From Flavobacteriaceae bacterium (lineage in GTDB: Bacteria; Bacteroidota; Bacteroidia; Flavobacteriales; Flavobacteriaceae): DNA of 22,558 nucleotides. The stretch lies in assembly GCA_029238555.1 (NCBI GenBank), contig JAQWFV010000168.1:1-22558 (forward strand), read 5' to 3'. Both the position numbers and the translations under genes were made by a program. Within the stretch, counting starts at the first letter, position 1. The number at the start of each line of letters is the position of its first letter. Of this stretch, positions 1 to 8,227 are shown one piece after another. The notes under the pieces are model-generated. The model saw nothing but the letters and a program-made list of their open reading frames with translations, was not told the DNA's origin and ran no database searches.

Positions 1-1004
1 CCTGCAGCATAAGCCGTATTGGAATTGGCGAATCTCAGGGTGTAAAACGAGGCATCTGAAAGGGATTCCCAATGGAGACCACCATCTTTGGAATAGGAGA
101 TACCTGTAAAACCAAGGACCACAATGCCTTGTCCCTTGGTACCTGGAACATATTGCACACAACTTTTATAGCCTGGATTCTCGTTCACTGCTTGTAACTT
201 CCATGTCTTACCCCCATCTTTGGTAGTCGCTAGGTTTGCAGAGGCGTCTTTGGGATTCAGAAAACTACCCCCGTAAGCAATCCCTTCTTGGGCATTCCAA
301 AAGTCAATACTGTAAATACCGTAGGCCTCTATAGTATCATTTTTTACAGGGGTGGGAAACACATCCCATTGCTGTCCATAATCTTGGGAATAATAAATAT
401 TCCCGGTAGTAGTGGCCATCCATGCCTGAGACCCCAAGGTTTTAATATTGGTGTTGGAGGCCGCAAATGCCCCCTCTCCTGCTTCGCTAACAGGCAATTG
501 ATCACAAGGAGTTTTATGCCAGGTCTTTCCACCGTCTGTGGTGCGAATAATAGAAAGACACCCACCTACTGCGTCGCCTACCGCAATGCCTTTTTGCGCG
601 TCAAAAAAAGTCATTGCGTCATAGAAAACACCTACTTCATTTTCAGTGTACACCAATTCCATCTGTCCTTGATCTCCTGTCTTGTACAACATAGCAGGGT
701 TTTCTACAGAGAGCATAAAAAAGTCTTCTGGGGTATGAGCCACTGATCTAAATTCTAAATTGCTTTCTAAAGTACCTTTTAAACGATTCTGTTTCACTTT
801 TAAATCAGGCAAAGAAAGCATCCCAAAAGTTCCTTTATTTGCTGCAAAAACTACATTCCCTTGCATGAGCTCAATGGCTCTGATGGAGAGAGAGTCCATA
901 GTGATTTTTTGAATTTTTACCCCCTTGAATGGTGCTGGAGAAGGGGTTTCATGAGCACATGAAATACAAAATAAAAAGCCCAAAAGGAATAGGATACGTT
1001 TCAT
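1..1004 (-). CDS. Ycf48-like/BNR-repeat lipoprotein, C-terminus cut off by the window edge
   Basis: Read on the minus strand from the ATG at 1004, the frame stays open to the left edge (about 334 residues visible). Residues 1-16 form a short lipoprotein signal (MKRI, hydrophobic run, then CIS-C with lipidation Cys16). Asp-box (BNR) motifs of the S/T-x-D-x-G-x-x-W type occur at about residues 155-162 (TTDGGKTW), 206-213, 261-268 and once more near 300. Two F(F/W)xAQxGIAxG segments (133 and 235) resemble the repeats of the photosystem assembly factor Ycf48. Such proteins fold as beta-propellers and are often annotated in Bacteroidota as 'oxidoreductase' or 'YCF48-related'. Their substrate or partner is unknown, and I see nothing that supports oxidoreductase activity. 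The likely location is lipid-anchored in the envelope. The gene is divergent from the methyltransferase gene. Confidence 0.85.
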   Translation of the reverse strand, partial: MKRILFLLGFLFCISCAHETPSPAPFKGVKIQKITMDSLSIRAIELMQGNVVFAANKGTFGMLSLPDLKVKQNRLKGTLESNLEFRSVAHTPEDFFMLSVENPAMLYKTGDQGQMELVYTENEVGVFYDAMTFFDAQKGIAVGDAVGGCLSIIRTTDGGKTWHKTPCDQLPVSEAGEGAFAASNTNIKTLGSQAWMATTTGNIYYSQDYGQQWDVFPTPVKNDTIEAYGIYSIDFWNAQEGIAYGGSFLNPKDASANLATTKDGGKTWKLQAVNENPGYKSCVQYVPGTKGQGIVVLGFTGISYSKDGGLHWESLSDASFYTLRFANSNTAYAA

Positions 1005-1019
1005 GAAAAATATTTTAAT

Positions 1020-1027
1020 CAAATATA
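1020..1027 (-). promoter_or_regulatory. Candidate -7 box (TATATTTG) for the BNR lipoprotein gene
   Basis: On the minus strand the bases read TATATTTG, a full match to the Bacteroidota TAnnTTTG -7 element, about 16 nt before the ATG at 1004. A TTTG lies 15 nt further upstream (plus-strand CAAA at 1043-1046), which is somewhat short of the usual spacing to a -33 element. The start site would be about 10 nt before the start codon. Confidence 0.5.
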
Positions 1028-1070
1028 TTAATTAAAAAGTGTCAAATAAGGTAAACTAAGCATAAAGCAA

Positions 1071-1078
1071 TACCTTTG
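1071..1078 (+). promoter_or_regulatory. Candidate -7 box (TACCTTTG) for the methyltransferase gene
   Basis: TACCTTTG matches the TAnnTTTG consensus. No clear TTG -33 element is seen at the usual distance upstream. The leader to the ATG at 1181 would be about 95 nt and contains a 12-mer (1121-1132) that recurs in the purL leader. Confidence 0.4.
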
Positions 1079-1120
1079 CCAGCAAATTAGACATTGTCCA
1101 TTTATTTCTCATGAAGCGCA

Positions 1121-1132
1121 TTTAATAGCGCA
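1121..1132 (+). repeat. 12-mer TTTAATAGCGCA, copy 1 (rsmB-like leader)
   Basis: Identical to 2504-2515 in the purL leader. Both copies lie between a candidate -7 box and a start codon, and both have another GCGC a short way upstream (1116-1119 here). No known regulator is recognised. Confidence 0.4.
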
Positions 1133-1180
1133 TCTAGCTAATGATTTTCATAAGAAGATGGATTTAAAATAAGAACACCC

Positions 1181-2407
1181 ATGAAACTACACAGAAATTT
1201 GGTTTTTGCCGTTGTAGATGCTTTAGGCTTTATTTTCAATGAAGGAGAATATGCAGACAAGGTAGTAGAGAAAGTACTTAAATATGACAAAAGATGGGGT
1301 GCCAGAGATAGAGGCTTTATTGCTGAAACCACTTACGATATGGTGAGATGGAAGCGTTTGTATAGTGAAATTGGAGAGATAAAGGCGCCCTATACAAGAC
1401 CAAAGCTATTTAGGATGTTTGCGGTATGGGCGGTTTTAAAGGGAATACAGTTACCCGATTGGAAGCAAATTGAACCCACTCCAGAAAGAAGAATTAAAGG
1501 GAAATTCGACGAACTTTCTAAAATTAGAAAATACCGTGAGTCTGTGCCTGATTGGTTAGACATTCTAGGAGAAAAAGCCCTAGGAGATGCTCTATGGACT
1601 AAAGAACTGGCAGCATTGAACGAGCAAGCCAGTGTTATTTTAAGAACAAACACCTTAAAAACCACTAAAGATAGGCTCAGAGATACCCTGACAGAAAATG
1701 GTATATATACTGATTCTATCAAAGGTCATTCGCAAGCTTTAAAACTAGAACAAAGGGCCAATGTTTTTAAAACTGATGCTTTTAAAAATGGTTGGTTTGA
1801 AGTTCAAGACGCCTCTTCTCAATTGGTGGCAGAAGCTCTAGACGTTAAGCCTGGACAAAGGGTGGTAGATTGTTGTGCTGGAGCAGGTGGAAAGACCCTT
1901 CACTTGGCAGCACTAATGGAAAATAAGGGACAACTTATCGCTATGGATATCTATGCCAACAAGCTTAAAGAACTTCAAAGAAGGGCCAAAAGAGCTGGGG
2001 CTTTTAATATTGAACCCAGGCATATTAATAGCACCAAAGTCATTAAAAAACTTCATGGAAAAGCAGACCGGGTTCTTATAGACGCACCTTGTAGTGGTTT
2101 GGGTGTATTGAGAAGAAATCCAGATGCCAAATGGAAACTTGAAGAGACCTTTTTAGAAAAAATAACAAGCACCCAAAGAGAGATTCTTCAAGACTATAGT
2201 AAGATGGTGAAAGATGGGGGTAAAATGGTGTATGCGACTTGTTCTATCCTACCTCAAGAAAATAGTCAACAGGTGGCGCACTTCTTAAAATCTGAGGCTG
2301 GAGCCAGCTTCACCCTCACTAGAGAACAAAAAGTGTATGCTTCTAAAAGTGGCTTTGACGGTTTTTATATTGCCTTACTGGAGAAAAAACCGACTGTTGA
2401 AGCTTAA
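1181..2407 (+). CDS. RsmB/Sun-family rRNA cytosine-C5 methyltransferase
   Basis: Predicted SAM-dependent m5C methyltransferase acting on ribosomal RNA in the cytoplasm (408 aa). The N-terminal ~130 residues resemble the RNA-binding, NusB-like part of RsmB in degenerate form. The catalytic Rossmann domain covers about residues 205-405. Motif I, for SAM binding, is VVDCCAGAGGKT (228-239). Motif IV is DAPCSG with Cys304 and motif VI is ATCS with Cys354; this pair of cysteines is the signature of RNA m5C methyltransferases, where the motif VI Cys attacks the base and the motif IV Cys helps release it. The ATG at 1181 opens the conserved N-terminus, and no Shine-Dalgarno sequence is present, as is usual in this phylum. 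RsmB (16S C967) is the nearest well-known member. RsmF-type or another rRNA target cannot be excluded, so no symbol is given. Confidence 0.9.
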   Translation: MKLHRNLVFAVVDALGFIFNEGEYADKVVEKVLKYDKRWGARDRGFIAETTYDMVRWKRLYSEIGEIKAPYTRPKLFRMFAVWAVLKGIQLPDWKQIEPTPERRIKGKFDELSKIRKYRESVPDWLDILGEKALGDALWTKELAALNEQASVILRTNTLKTTKDRLRDTLTENGIYTDSIKGHSQALKLEQRANVFKTDAFKNGWFEVQDASSQLVAEALDVKPGQRVVDCCAGAGGKTLHLAALMENKGQLIAMDIYANKLKELQRRAKRAGAFNIEPRHINSTKVIKKLHGKADRVLIDAPCSGLGVLRRNPDAKWKLEETFLEKITSTQREILQDYSKMVKDGGKMVYATCSILPQENSQQVAHFLKSEAGASFTLTREQKVYASKSGFDGFYIALLEKKPTVEA

Positions 2408-2483
2408 AAAGTTATTGTGATTTTCTGTTTAAAAATATCTACATCCTGTTAATAAAAGGGTGGGTTTTTACCACATAAAATCT

Positions 2484-2491
2484 TAAATTTG
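2484..2491 (+). promoter_or_regulatory. Candidate -7 box (TAAATTTG) for purL
   Basis: Full match to TAnnTTTG. The start site would be near 2497, giving a leader of about 25 nt before the ATG at 2522. This placement makes the in-frame TTG at 2489 an unlikely start. No convincing TTG -33 element is seen. The arms GCGCT (2491-2495) and AGCGC (2510-2514) frame the predicted start site. Confidence 0.5.
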
Positions 2492-2503
2492 CGCTTTATT
2501 ATC

Positions 2504-2515
2504 TTTAATAGCGCA
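2504..2515 (+). repeat. 12-mer TTTAATAGCGCA, copy 2 (purL leader)
   Basis: Identical to 1121-1132. Here it ends 6 nt before the purL ATG and carries the right arm (AGCGC) of an imperfect inverted repeat whose left arm GCGCT is at 2491-2495. It could be an operator or a weak leader hairpin; the sequence alone does not decide. Confidence 0.4.
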
Positions 2516-2521
2516 ACGCTT

Positions 2522-5500
2522 ATGATTCATTTTTTTGGTCACCCCACAGCAACTGTTTACGCCTTGCAAACCAATGGCGAAATTTCTACCCAAGACAGCG
2601 AAAAATTATCTTGGTTATTTGGGGGAGCACCCAAGATAAATGCGGCGTCTATAGACGCCTTTTTTATTGGACCTAGAGCGGCTATGATTACCCCATGGAG
2701 TACCAATGCTACAGAAATTACTCAAAATATGGGTGTTTCAGGTATTAAACGAATAGAGTCTTTTACCGCTTGCTTAGAAAGCTCGAGTGATTTTGACCCC
2801 ATGCTTTCTGCAAAGTTCGGACAATTAAATCAAGAAATCTTTAGAGTCACTACACGACCAGAAGCTGTACTAGAAATTGAAGACATTGCCGCTTACAACA
2901 CCCAAGAAGGTTTGGCACTTTCTGATGAGGAAGTGACATACTTAGAAGGCATTGCTACCAAAATAGAGAGAAAACTAACAGACGCTGAGGTTTTTGGTTT
3001 TAGCCAAGTAAACTCCGAACACTGTAGACACAAGATATTCAACGGTGAATTTGTCATTGATGGAGTAACCAAACCCAGTTCGCTATTTAAACTCATCAAA
3101 AAAACCACCGCAACCCATCCCAATACGGTTGTGTCTGCCTATAAAGACAATGTGGCCTTTGTAAAAGGTCCTACTATCACTCAGTTTGCCCCGCAAAGAG
3201 CAGACATAGCAAGTGAATATAAAGAAAAAGAGGTGTCTTCTGTGCTTTCGCTCAAAGCAGAAACGCACAATTTCCCTACCACAGTAGAACCTTTCAATGG
3301 AGCTGCAACTGGATCAGGTGGTGAAATTAGAGACCGTTTGGCTGGAGGAAAAGGTTCTTTACCACTAGCAGGTACTGCGGTATATATGACCCCCTACTCA
3401 AGAATACAAGCAGAAAAAGGATTCCAACCAAGCATGCCAGAAAGGCCTTGGTTGTATCAAAACCCTATTGACATACTTATCAAGGCCTCTAACGGAGCCT
3501 CTGATTTTGGGAATAAATTTGGGCAACCCCTCATCAATGGTTCTGTGTTGACTTTTGAACACACAGAAGAAGGCAGAAGATTGGGTTATGACAAAGTAAT
3601 CATGCAAGCGGGAGGTATTGGCTATGGCACACAAAAAGACGCACTAAAAGACACCCCTAAAGAAGGCGATAGAATTGTTATTTTGGGTGGTGACAATTAT
3701 AGAATTGGCATGGGTGGTGCAGCGGTATCTAGTGCAGACACCGGCGCCTTTGGTGCTGTTATTGAACTAAACGCTATACAGAGATCTAATCCTGAAATGC
3801 AAAAAAGAGCTGCCAATGCCATTAGAGGTTTGGTGGAATCTGAAAACAACCCCATTGTCTCTATTCATGACCATGGCGCTGGAGGACACCTCAACTGTCT
3901 TTCTGAATTGGTAGAAGATACTGGAGGACACATAGACCTAGATGCACTACCGGTAGGAGACCCTACCCTATCTGCCAAAGAAATAATAGGGAATGAATCT
4001 CAAGAACGCATGGGGCTTGTCATAGCAGAAAAAGACCTCAACCTACTCAAAGACATTGCAGAAAGAGAAAGAGCGCCTATTTTCAATGTGGGAGAAGTCA
4101 GTGCAGACAAAAGGTTTTCATTTGTTTCCAAAACAACGGGAGAACGCCCCATGGACATGGATTTAGAAGACATGTTTGGCAGTGCACCAAAAACCCAGAT
4201 GGTAGACAACACCATTTCAAGAAAATACGAGTCTCCCCAATACGAATTAGGAAAATTTCAAGACTATCTAGACCATGTTTTACAACTTGAGGCAGTAGGT
4301 TCTAAAGATTGGCTTACCAATAAGGTAGACCGTTGTGTGGGAGGTAGAGTGGCTGTACAACAGTGTGTGGGTCCTTTACAATTACCTCTAAACAATTGTG
4401 GGGTTATGGCTTTAGACTTCAAAGGAAAAGAAGGTATTGCTACCGCCATGGGTCATAGCCCAGTAGCGGCGCTCATTAACGCAGCAGCAGGAAGTAGGAA
4501 TGCCATAACGGAATCTCTGACTAACTTGGTTTGGGCACCCTTAGAAGATAGCATAAAAGCGGTGTCCCTCTCTGCCAATTGGATGTGGCCGTGTAACAAT
4601 GAAGGAGAAGACGCCAGGCTTTACGAAGCTGTAGAAGCGGTGTCTGACTTTGCTGTTGCACTCGGTATTAATATCCCCACTGGTAAAGATTCACTCTCTA
4701 TGAAACAACGCTACCCTGATGGAGATGTGGTGGCGCCTGGAACGGTTATAATATCGGCCGCAGGCCACTGTAACAACATAAAACAAGTGGTAGAACCAGT
4801 ACTCCAAAAGGAAGCCGGTTCGCTCTACTATATTAATTTTTCACAAGACACTTTCCAGTTAGGGGGCTCTTCTTTTGCACAAACCTTAAATAAGATTGGA
4901 GCTACCGCGCCAGATGTAAAAGACCCCTCATTTGTGAAAACGGCCTTTAACGTCCTTCAAGAAATGATTGCTAAAGATCAGATAGCGGCAGGTCATGATA
5001 TTGGGTCTGGTGGTTTAATCACCACTTTATTAGAGATGTGTTTTGCAGATCTTGATTTAGGGGCTTCATTAGACCTCCATGCACTGGGAGAGTCGGATAC
5101 CATTAAATTATTGTTTGCAGAAAATGCTGGGGTAGTTTTTCAATTAAAAGCCAACGCCAGTACAGACCTCCTAGACAAGGCCGGTATTCAGTACCACCAC
5201 ATTGGTGAAGTGACCCATATACCTACTTTAGAGATTAAAAATGGTAGCGTAGCCATTGGCCTTCCTATAGGCTCTTTAAGAGATACCTGGATGCGCACTT
5301 CTGCCTTATTAGATGAAAAGCAAACCGCCAATGGGCGTGGTGTGGCACGTTTTAAAAATTATAAAAATCAACCCCTCCAATACCGTTTCCCTGAAAATTT
5401 CAGTGGTACCCTAGATCCTTTCACAGGAACAAGGCCTAAAGCAGCCATCCTGAGAGAAAAAGGGAGTAATTCTGAGAGAGAAATGGCCAATGCCATGTAT

Positions 5501-6181
5501 TTGGCTGGTTTTGATGTGAAAGACATTCACATGACTGACCTCATGAGTGGTAGGGAAACCTTAGAAGACATTCAGTTTATTGGAGCTGTGGGTGGTTTCT
5601 CTAACTCAGATGTATTGGGGTCTGCCAAAGGATGGGCCGGCGCTATTAAATACAATGAAAACGCTCGAAAAGCCATTGAAAATTTCTTTAAAAGACCAGA
5701 CACCTTGTCTGTAGGTATTTGCAATGGGTGTCAGCTCTTTATGGAGCTTGAACTCATTCATCCAGAGCACCATACCCATGGAAAAATGACCTATAACGAT
5801 TCCAAAAAACACGAGAGTAACTTTACCTCAGTGACCATTGAAGAGAACCATTCCGTAATGCTCTCTAGCTTGGTGGGCACCACACTTGGGGTGTGGATCT
5901 CTCATGGGGAAGGAAAATTTCAACTCCCTATGAACCGTGAAGACTACCATGTGGTAGGTACCTACGGTTATGAAGATTATCCAGCCAATCCAAATGGTAG
6001 TGATTACAATGTGGCCATGCTGGCCGACGTCACAGGGCGTCACCTGGTGACCATGCCTCATATTGAACGCTCTATATTCCCTTGGAACTGGGCGTATTAT
6101 CCTAACCAAATGGCGCATGAAGTGTCTCCATGGGTAGCAGCCTTTGTGAATGCTAGAAATTGGATTCTTGAAAAGAAATAA
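2522..6181 (+). CDS. purL: Phosphoribosylformylglycinamidine synthase (large single-chain PurL)
   Basis: Converts FGAR, glutamine and ATP to FGAM, the fourth step of de novo purine synthesis, in the cytoplasm. The chain of 1219 aa is the large fused form (N-terminal domain, linker, two AIRS-like halves, C-terminal glutamine amidotransferase), slightly shorter than the roughly 1295 aa of enterobacteria. The linker motif QVNSEHCRHK is at 162-171, and the conserved LKAETHNFPT segment that opens the first catalytic half starts at 244. The amidotransferase part begins near 973, with nucleophile Cys1067 in GICNGCQ and the other triad residues His1180 and Glu1182 in PHIERS. All key residues are present. 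The ATG at 2522 (MIHFFG) is chosen over the upstream TTG at 2489, because that TTG overlaps the candidate promoter. No purine riboswitch is apparent in the short leader. Confidence 0.97.
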   Translation: MIHFFGHPTATVYALQTNGEISTQDSEKLSWLFGGAPKINAASIDAFFIGPRAAMITPWSTNATEITQNMGVSGIKRIESFTACLESSSDFDPMLSAKFGQLNQEIFRVTTRPEAVLEIEDIAAYNTQEGLALSDEEVTYLEGIATKIERKLTDAEVFGFSQVNSEHCRHKIFNGEFVIDGVTKPSSLFKLIKKTTATHPNTVVSAYKDNVAFVKGPTITQFAPQRADIASEYKEKEVSSVLSLKAETHNFPTTVEPFNGAATGSGGEIRDRLAGGKGSLPLAGTAVYMTPYSRIQAEKGFQPSMPERPWLYQNPIDILIKASNGASDFGNKFGQPLINGSVLTFEHTEEGRRLGYDKVIMQAGGIGYGTQKDALKDTPKEGDRIVILGGDNYRIGMGGAAVSSADTGAFGAVIELNAIQRSNPEMQKRAANAIRGLVESENNPIVSIHDHGAGGHLNCLSELVEDTGGHIDLDALPVGDPTLSAKEIIGNESQERMGLVIAEKDLNLLKDIAERERAPIFNVGEVSADKRFSFVSKTTGERPMDMDLEDMFGSAPKTQMVDNTISRKYESPQYELGKFQDYLDHVLQLEAVGSKDWLTNKVDRCVGGRVAVQQCVGPLQLPLNNCGVMALDFKGKEGIATAMGHSPVAALINAAAGSRNAITESLTNLVWAPLEDSIKAVSLSANWMWPCNNEGEDARLYEAVEAVSDFAVALGINIPTGKDSLSMKQRYPDGDVVAPGTVIISAAGHCNNIKQVVEPVLQKEAGSLYYINFSQDTFQLGGSSFAQTLNKIGATAPDVKDPSFVKTAFNVLQEMIAKDQIAAGHDIGSGGLITTLLEMCFADLDLGASLDLHALGESDTIKLLFAENAGVVFQLKANASTDLLDKAGIQYHHIGEVTHIPTLEIKNGSVAIGLPIGSLRDTWMRTSALLDEKQTANGRGVARFKNYKNQPLQYRFPENFSGTLDPFTGTRPKAAILREKGSNSEREMANAMYLAGFDVKDIHMTDLMSGRETLEDIQFIGAVGGFSNSDVLGSAKGWAGAIKYNENARKAIENFFKRPDTLSVGICNGCQLFMELELIHPEHHTHGKMTYNDSKKHESNFTSVTIEENHSVMLSSLVGTTLGVWISHGEGKFQLPMNREDYHVVGTYGYEDYPANPNGSDYNVAMLADVTGRHLVTMPHIERSIFPWNWAYYPNQMAHEVSPWVAAFVNARNWILEKK

Positions 6182-6199
6182 AAATAATAGCTGCTTTCA

Positions 6200-6233
6200 T
6201 TTGTAAATTAATGAAAAGAGGGGCTTGCATTTG
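6200..6233 (+). promoter_or_regulatory. Weak candidate promoter for the acyl-CoA synthetase gene
   Basis: TTTG at 6200-6203 is followed after 22 nt by TGCATTTG (6226-6233), one mismatch from TAnnTTTG. The start site would be near 6238, about 45 nt before the ATG at 6282. Read-through from purL is the alternative, since no terminator is seen after purL. Confidence 0.3.
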
Positions 6234-6281
6234 AAAATATCGCAATCTTTCACTATTTTTCCGACACCAAAAAAAATAGCT

Positions 6282-8057
6282 ATGAAAGACATTACCCGTT
6301 TATTTGATTTTCCTTACTATCAATTAAAGGAATACAACTTAGATAAGGCCTTTGTAACCAAGTCTAAGGGAGAATGGGTAGCCACGTCTACACAAGAATT
6401 CATAGACCGAGGAAATGCCATTTCTAGGGGACTCATCAAGTTAGGCGTTCAGCCAAATGACAAGATTGCTGTCATTTCTCTGACCAATAGAACAGAGTGG
6501 AATATTATGGATTTGGGGGTATTGCAAGTAGGAGCACAAAACGTTCCTATTTACCCCACCATTTCAGAAGAGGACTACGCCTACATACTCAATCATTCAG
6601 AAGCCACATATTGTTTTGTTTCTTGTAGTACCGTGTATGCTAAGGTAAAAGCTATTATAGACCAAACATCGCTTAAAGGGGTTTATTGCTTTGATGAATT
6701 GTCGGACTGTGAACACTGGTCTGTGGTAGAAAAATTAGGAGAAGACTCGGGGGTTCAAGAAGAAGTAGAAGCTAGAAAAAAAGCAGTTACTCCAGAAATG
6801 TTGGCCACCATCATTTATACTTCAGGAACAACAGGAAAGCCTAAAGGGGTTATGCTTTCTCACCACAATGTAGTGAGCAACGCCCTGTATGCTTCTGAGA
6901 GAATTCCACTTCCAGGAGGTACCGCAAAGGCACTGAGCTTCTTACCAGTATGCCATATCTATGAAAGGGTTATCATGTACCTATATATGATTAAAGGGGT
7001 GAGCATTTACTTTGCGGAATCTATGGAGACTATTTCAGATAACCTAAAAGAACACAAACCTCATGTCATGACCGCTGTTCCTAGATTATTGGAAAAGGTC
7101 TACGACAGTATTATAGCCAAGGGAGCAGACTTAAAAGGCATTAAAAAAGCCTTGTTCTTTTGGGCGGTGAATGTTGGATTAGACTATGCGCCTTATGGAG
7201 AAAACGGAGCCTGGTACGAGTTTAAATTAAAAATTGCTAGAAAACTTATCTTTAGCAAATGGAAAGCGGCCCTGGGTGGTAACTTATCCGTGATTGCCTC
7301 TGGTAGTGCAGCGCTGCAGCCAAGACTCGCAAGAATCTTTAATGCTGCTGAAATGGGTGTGATGGAAGGCTATGGTCTTACAGAAACCTCTCCCGTGGTC
7401 ACAGTAAACGACATGAGAAACGGACTCTTTAGAATTGGAACTGTTGGAAAACTCATCGCGGAAACAGAGGTTAAAATTGCAGAGGACGGAGAGATTTGTG
7501 TGAAAGGCCCTCAAGTCATGATGGGCTATTATAAAGATCCAGAAAAAACAGCTGAAGTCATTATAGATGGATACTTCCATACGGGAGATATAGGAGAGTT
7601 TGACGCAGATGGTTTTCTCAGAATTACGGACCGTAAAAAAGAAATGTTTAAAACCTCAGGAGGTAAATACGTAGCCCCACAACTCTTAGAAAATAGATTA
7701 AAACAATCTAGATTTGTAGAGCAAGTGATGGTGGTTGGAGAAGGAGAAAAAATGCCAGCCGCATTAATTCAGCCAAACTTTGAGTTTATTAAAGAATGGG
7801 CGCAACGCAAGTTTGAGCAATCATTTGCTTCTAATGAAGCCTTGGTTAAAGATACTGTTGTAATAAGCAGGCTTCAAGAAGAAGTAGATGCAGCCAATGA
7901 GCAATTTGCCAAATGGGAAAAGGTAAAACAATTTAGGCTCACTCCAGACATTTGGAGTATAGATGCCGGACATGTAACCCCTACCCTTAAATTAAAGAGA
8001 AAGGTGATTAAAGAAAAATACATAAATCTTTACGAAGATATTTACAGAGGAAAGTAA
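6282..8057 (+). CDS. Long-chain fatty acid--CoA ligase (AMP-forming)
   Basis: Activates long-chain fatty acids to acyl-CoA through an acyl-adenylate, feeding beta-oxidation or lipid synthesis (591 aa). It belongs to the ANL superfamily, closest to the FAA1-type long-chain synthetases. The P-loop YTSGTTGKPKG starts at residue 179, GYGLTETSP lies at 363-371, and HTGD with ribose-binding Asp436 is followed by the hinge segment DRKKEMFKTSGGK. A late PTLKLKRK segment near 571-578 holds the likely catalytic lysine. There is no signal peptide or clear transmembrane segment, so it is cytoplasmic or peripheral. The ATG at 6282 (MKDITRLFDF) is preferred over an in-frame TTG at 6225, whose extra 19 residues look non-conserved. 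The gene is separated from the fad operon by a strong terminator, but its place directly before that operon suggests a shared role. Confidence 0.92.
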   Translation: MKDITRLFDFPYYQLKEYNLDKAFVTKSKGEWVATSTQEFIDRGNAISRGLIKLGVQPNDKIAVISLTNRTEWNIMDLGVLQVGAQNVPIYPTISEEDYAYILNHSEATYCFVSCSTVYAKVKAIIDQTSLKGVYCFDELSDCEHWSVVEKLGEDSGVQEEVEARKKAVTPEMLATIIYTSGTTGKPKGVMLSHHNVVSNALYASERIPLPGGTAKALSFLPVCHIYERVIMYLYMIKGVSIYFAESMETISDNLKEHKPHVMTAVPRLLEKVYDSIIAKGADLKGIKKALFFWAVNVGLDYAPYGENGAWYEFKLKIARKLIFSKWKAALGGNLSVIASGSAALQPRLARIFNAAEMGVMEGYGLTETSPVVTVNDMRNGLFRIGTVGKLIAETEVKIAEDGEICVKGPQVMMGYYKDPEKTAEVIIDGYFHTGDIGEFDADGFLRITDRKKEMFKTSGGKYVAPQLLENRLKQSRFVEQVMVVGEGEKMPAALIQPNFEFIKEWAQRKFEQSFASNEALVKDTVVISRLQEEVDAANEQFAKWEKVKQFRLTPDIWSIDAGHVTPTLKLKRKVIKEKYINLYEDIYRGK

Positions 8058-8072
8058 TAAATAACCTTTTCC

Positions 8073-8110
8073 AAAAAAACCGCCTCAACCTACTGTTGGG
8101 GCTTTTTTTT
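8073..8110 (+). terminator. Rho-independent terminator after the acyl-CoA synthetase gene
   Basis: An 8-bp stem (8082-8089 with 8095-8102, one G-U pair) and the loop CTACT are followed by eight T. Seven A on the left side mean it could also act in the other direction. Confidence 0.9.
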
Positions 8111-8177
8111 GCTTAAAAATGATCTATGGATTGTGTGAAATTCTGTTGGTCTAATTAAAACATTTTTGAAAATTTAC

Positions 8178-8189
8178 TATGCATGCATA
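8178..8189 (+). promoter_or_regulatory. Perfect palindrome TATGCATGCATA, candidate MarR operator
   Basis: A 12-bp perfect inverted repeat begins 23 nt upstream of the -7 box at 8201. That is exactly where the -33 element would lie at 19-nt spacing. MarR-family dimers commonly bind such palindromes over their own promoters, so auto-regulation of the fad operon is a fair inference. No binding is shown by the sequence. Confidence 0.5.
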
Positions 8190-8200
8190 ATATATTTTAC

Positions 8201-8208
8201 TATATTTG
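8201..8208 (+). promoter_or_regulatory. -7 box (TATATTTG) of the marR-fadNAE operon
   Basis: Full match to TAnnTTTG. The start site is expected near 8213, about 15 nt before the TTG start of marR. There is no TTG -33 element; the palindrome at 8178-8189 takes its place. Confidence 0.6.
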
Positions 8209-8227
8209 GGATAAATAAATCCCCATT

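Noticed and set aside
288..746. Plus-strand open frame of 152 codons
   Set aside because: It lies antisense inside the BNR lipoprotein gene, whose frame has signal peptide and four Asp boxes. The plus frame has no recognisable domain.
2489..2521. Upstream TTG start for purL
   Set aside because: The TTG overlaps the TAAATTTG -7 box and would lie upstream of the predicted transcription start; the ATG at 2522 gives the family-typical N-terminus MIHFFG.
2408..2521. Purine riboswitch before purL
   Set aside because: The gap has no three-way-junction pattern or conserved purine-aptamer core, and the predicted leader is only about 25 nt.
6225..6281. Upstream TTG start for the acyl-CoA synthetase
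   Set aside because: The extra 19 residues look non-conserved and overlap a weak promoter candidate; the ATG at 6282 fits the family.
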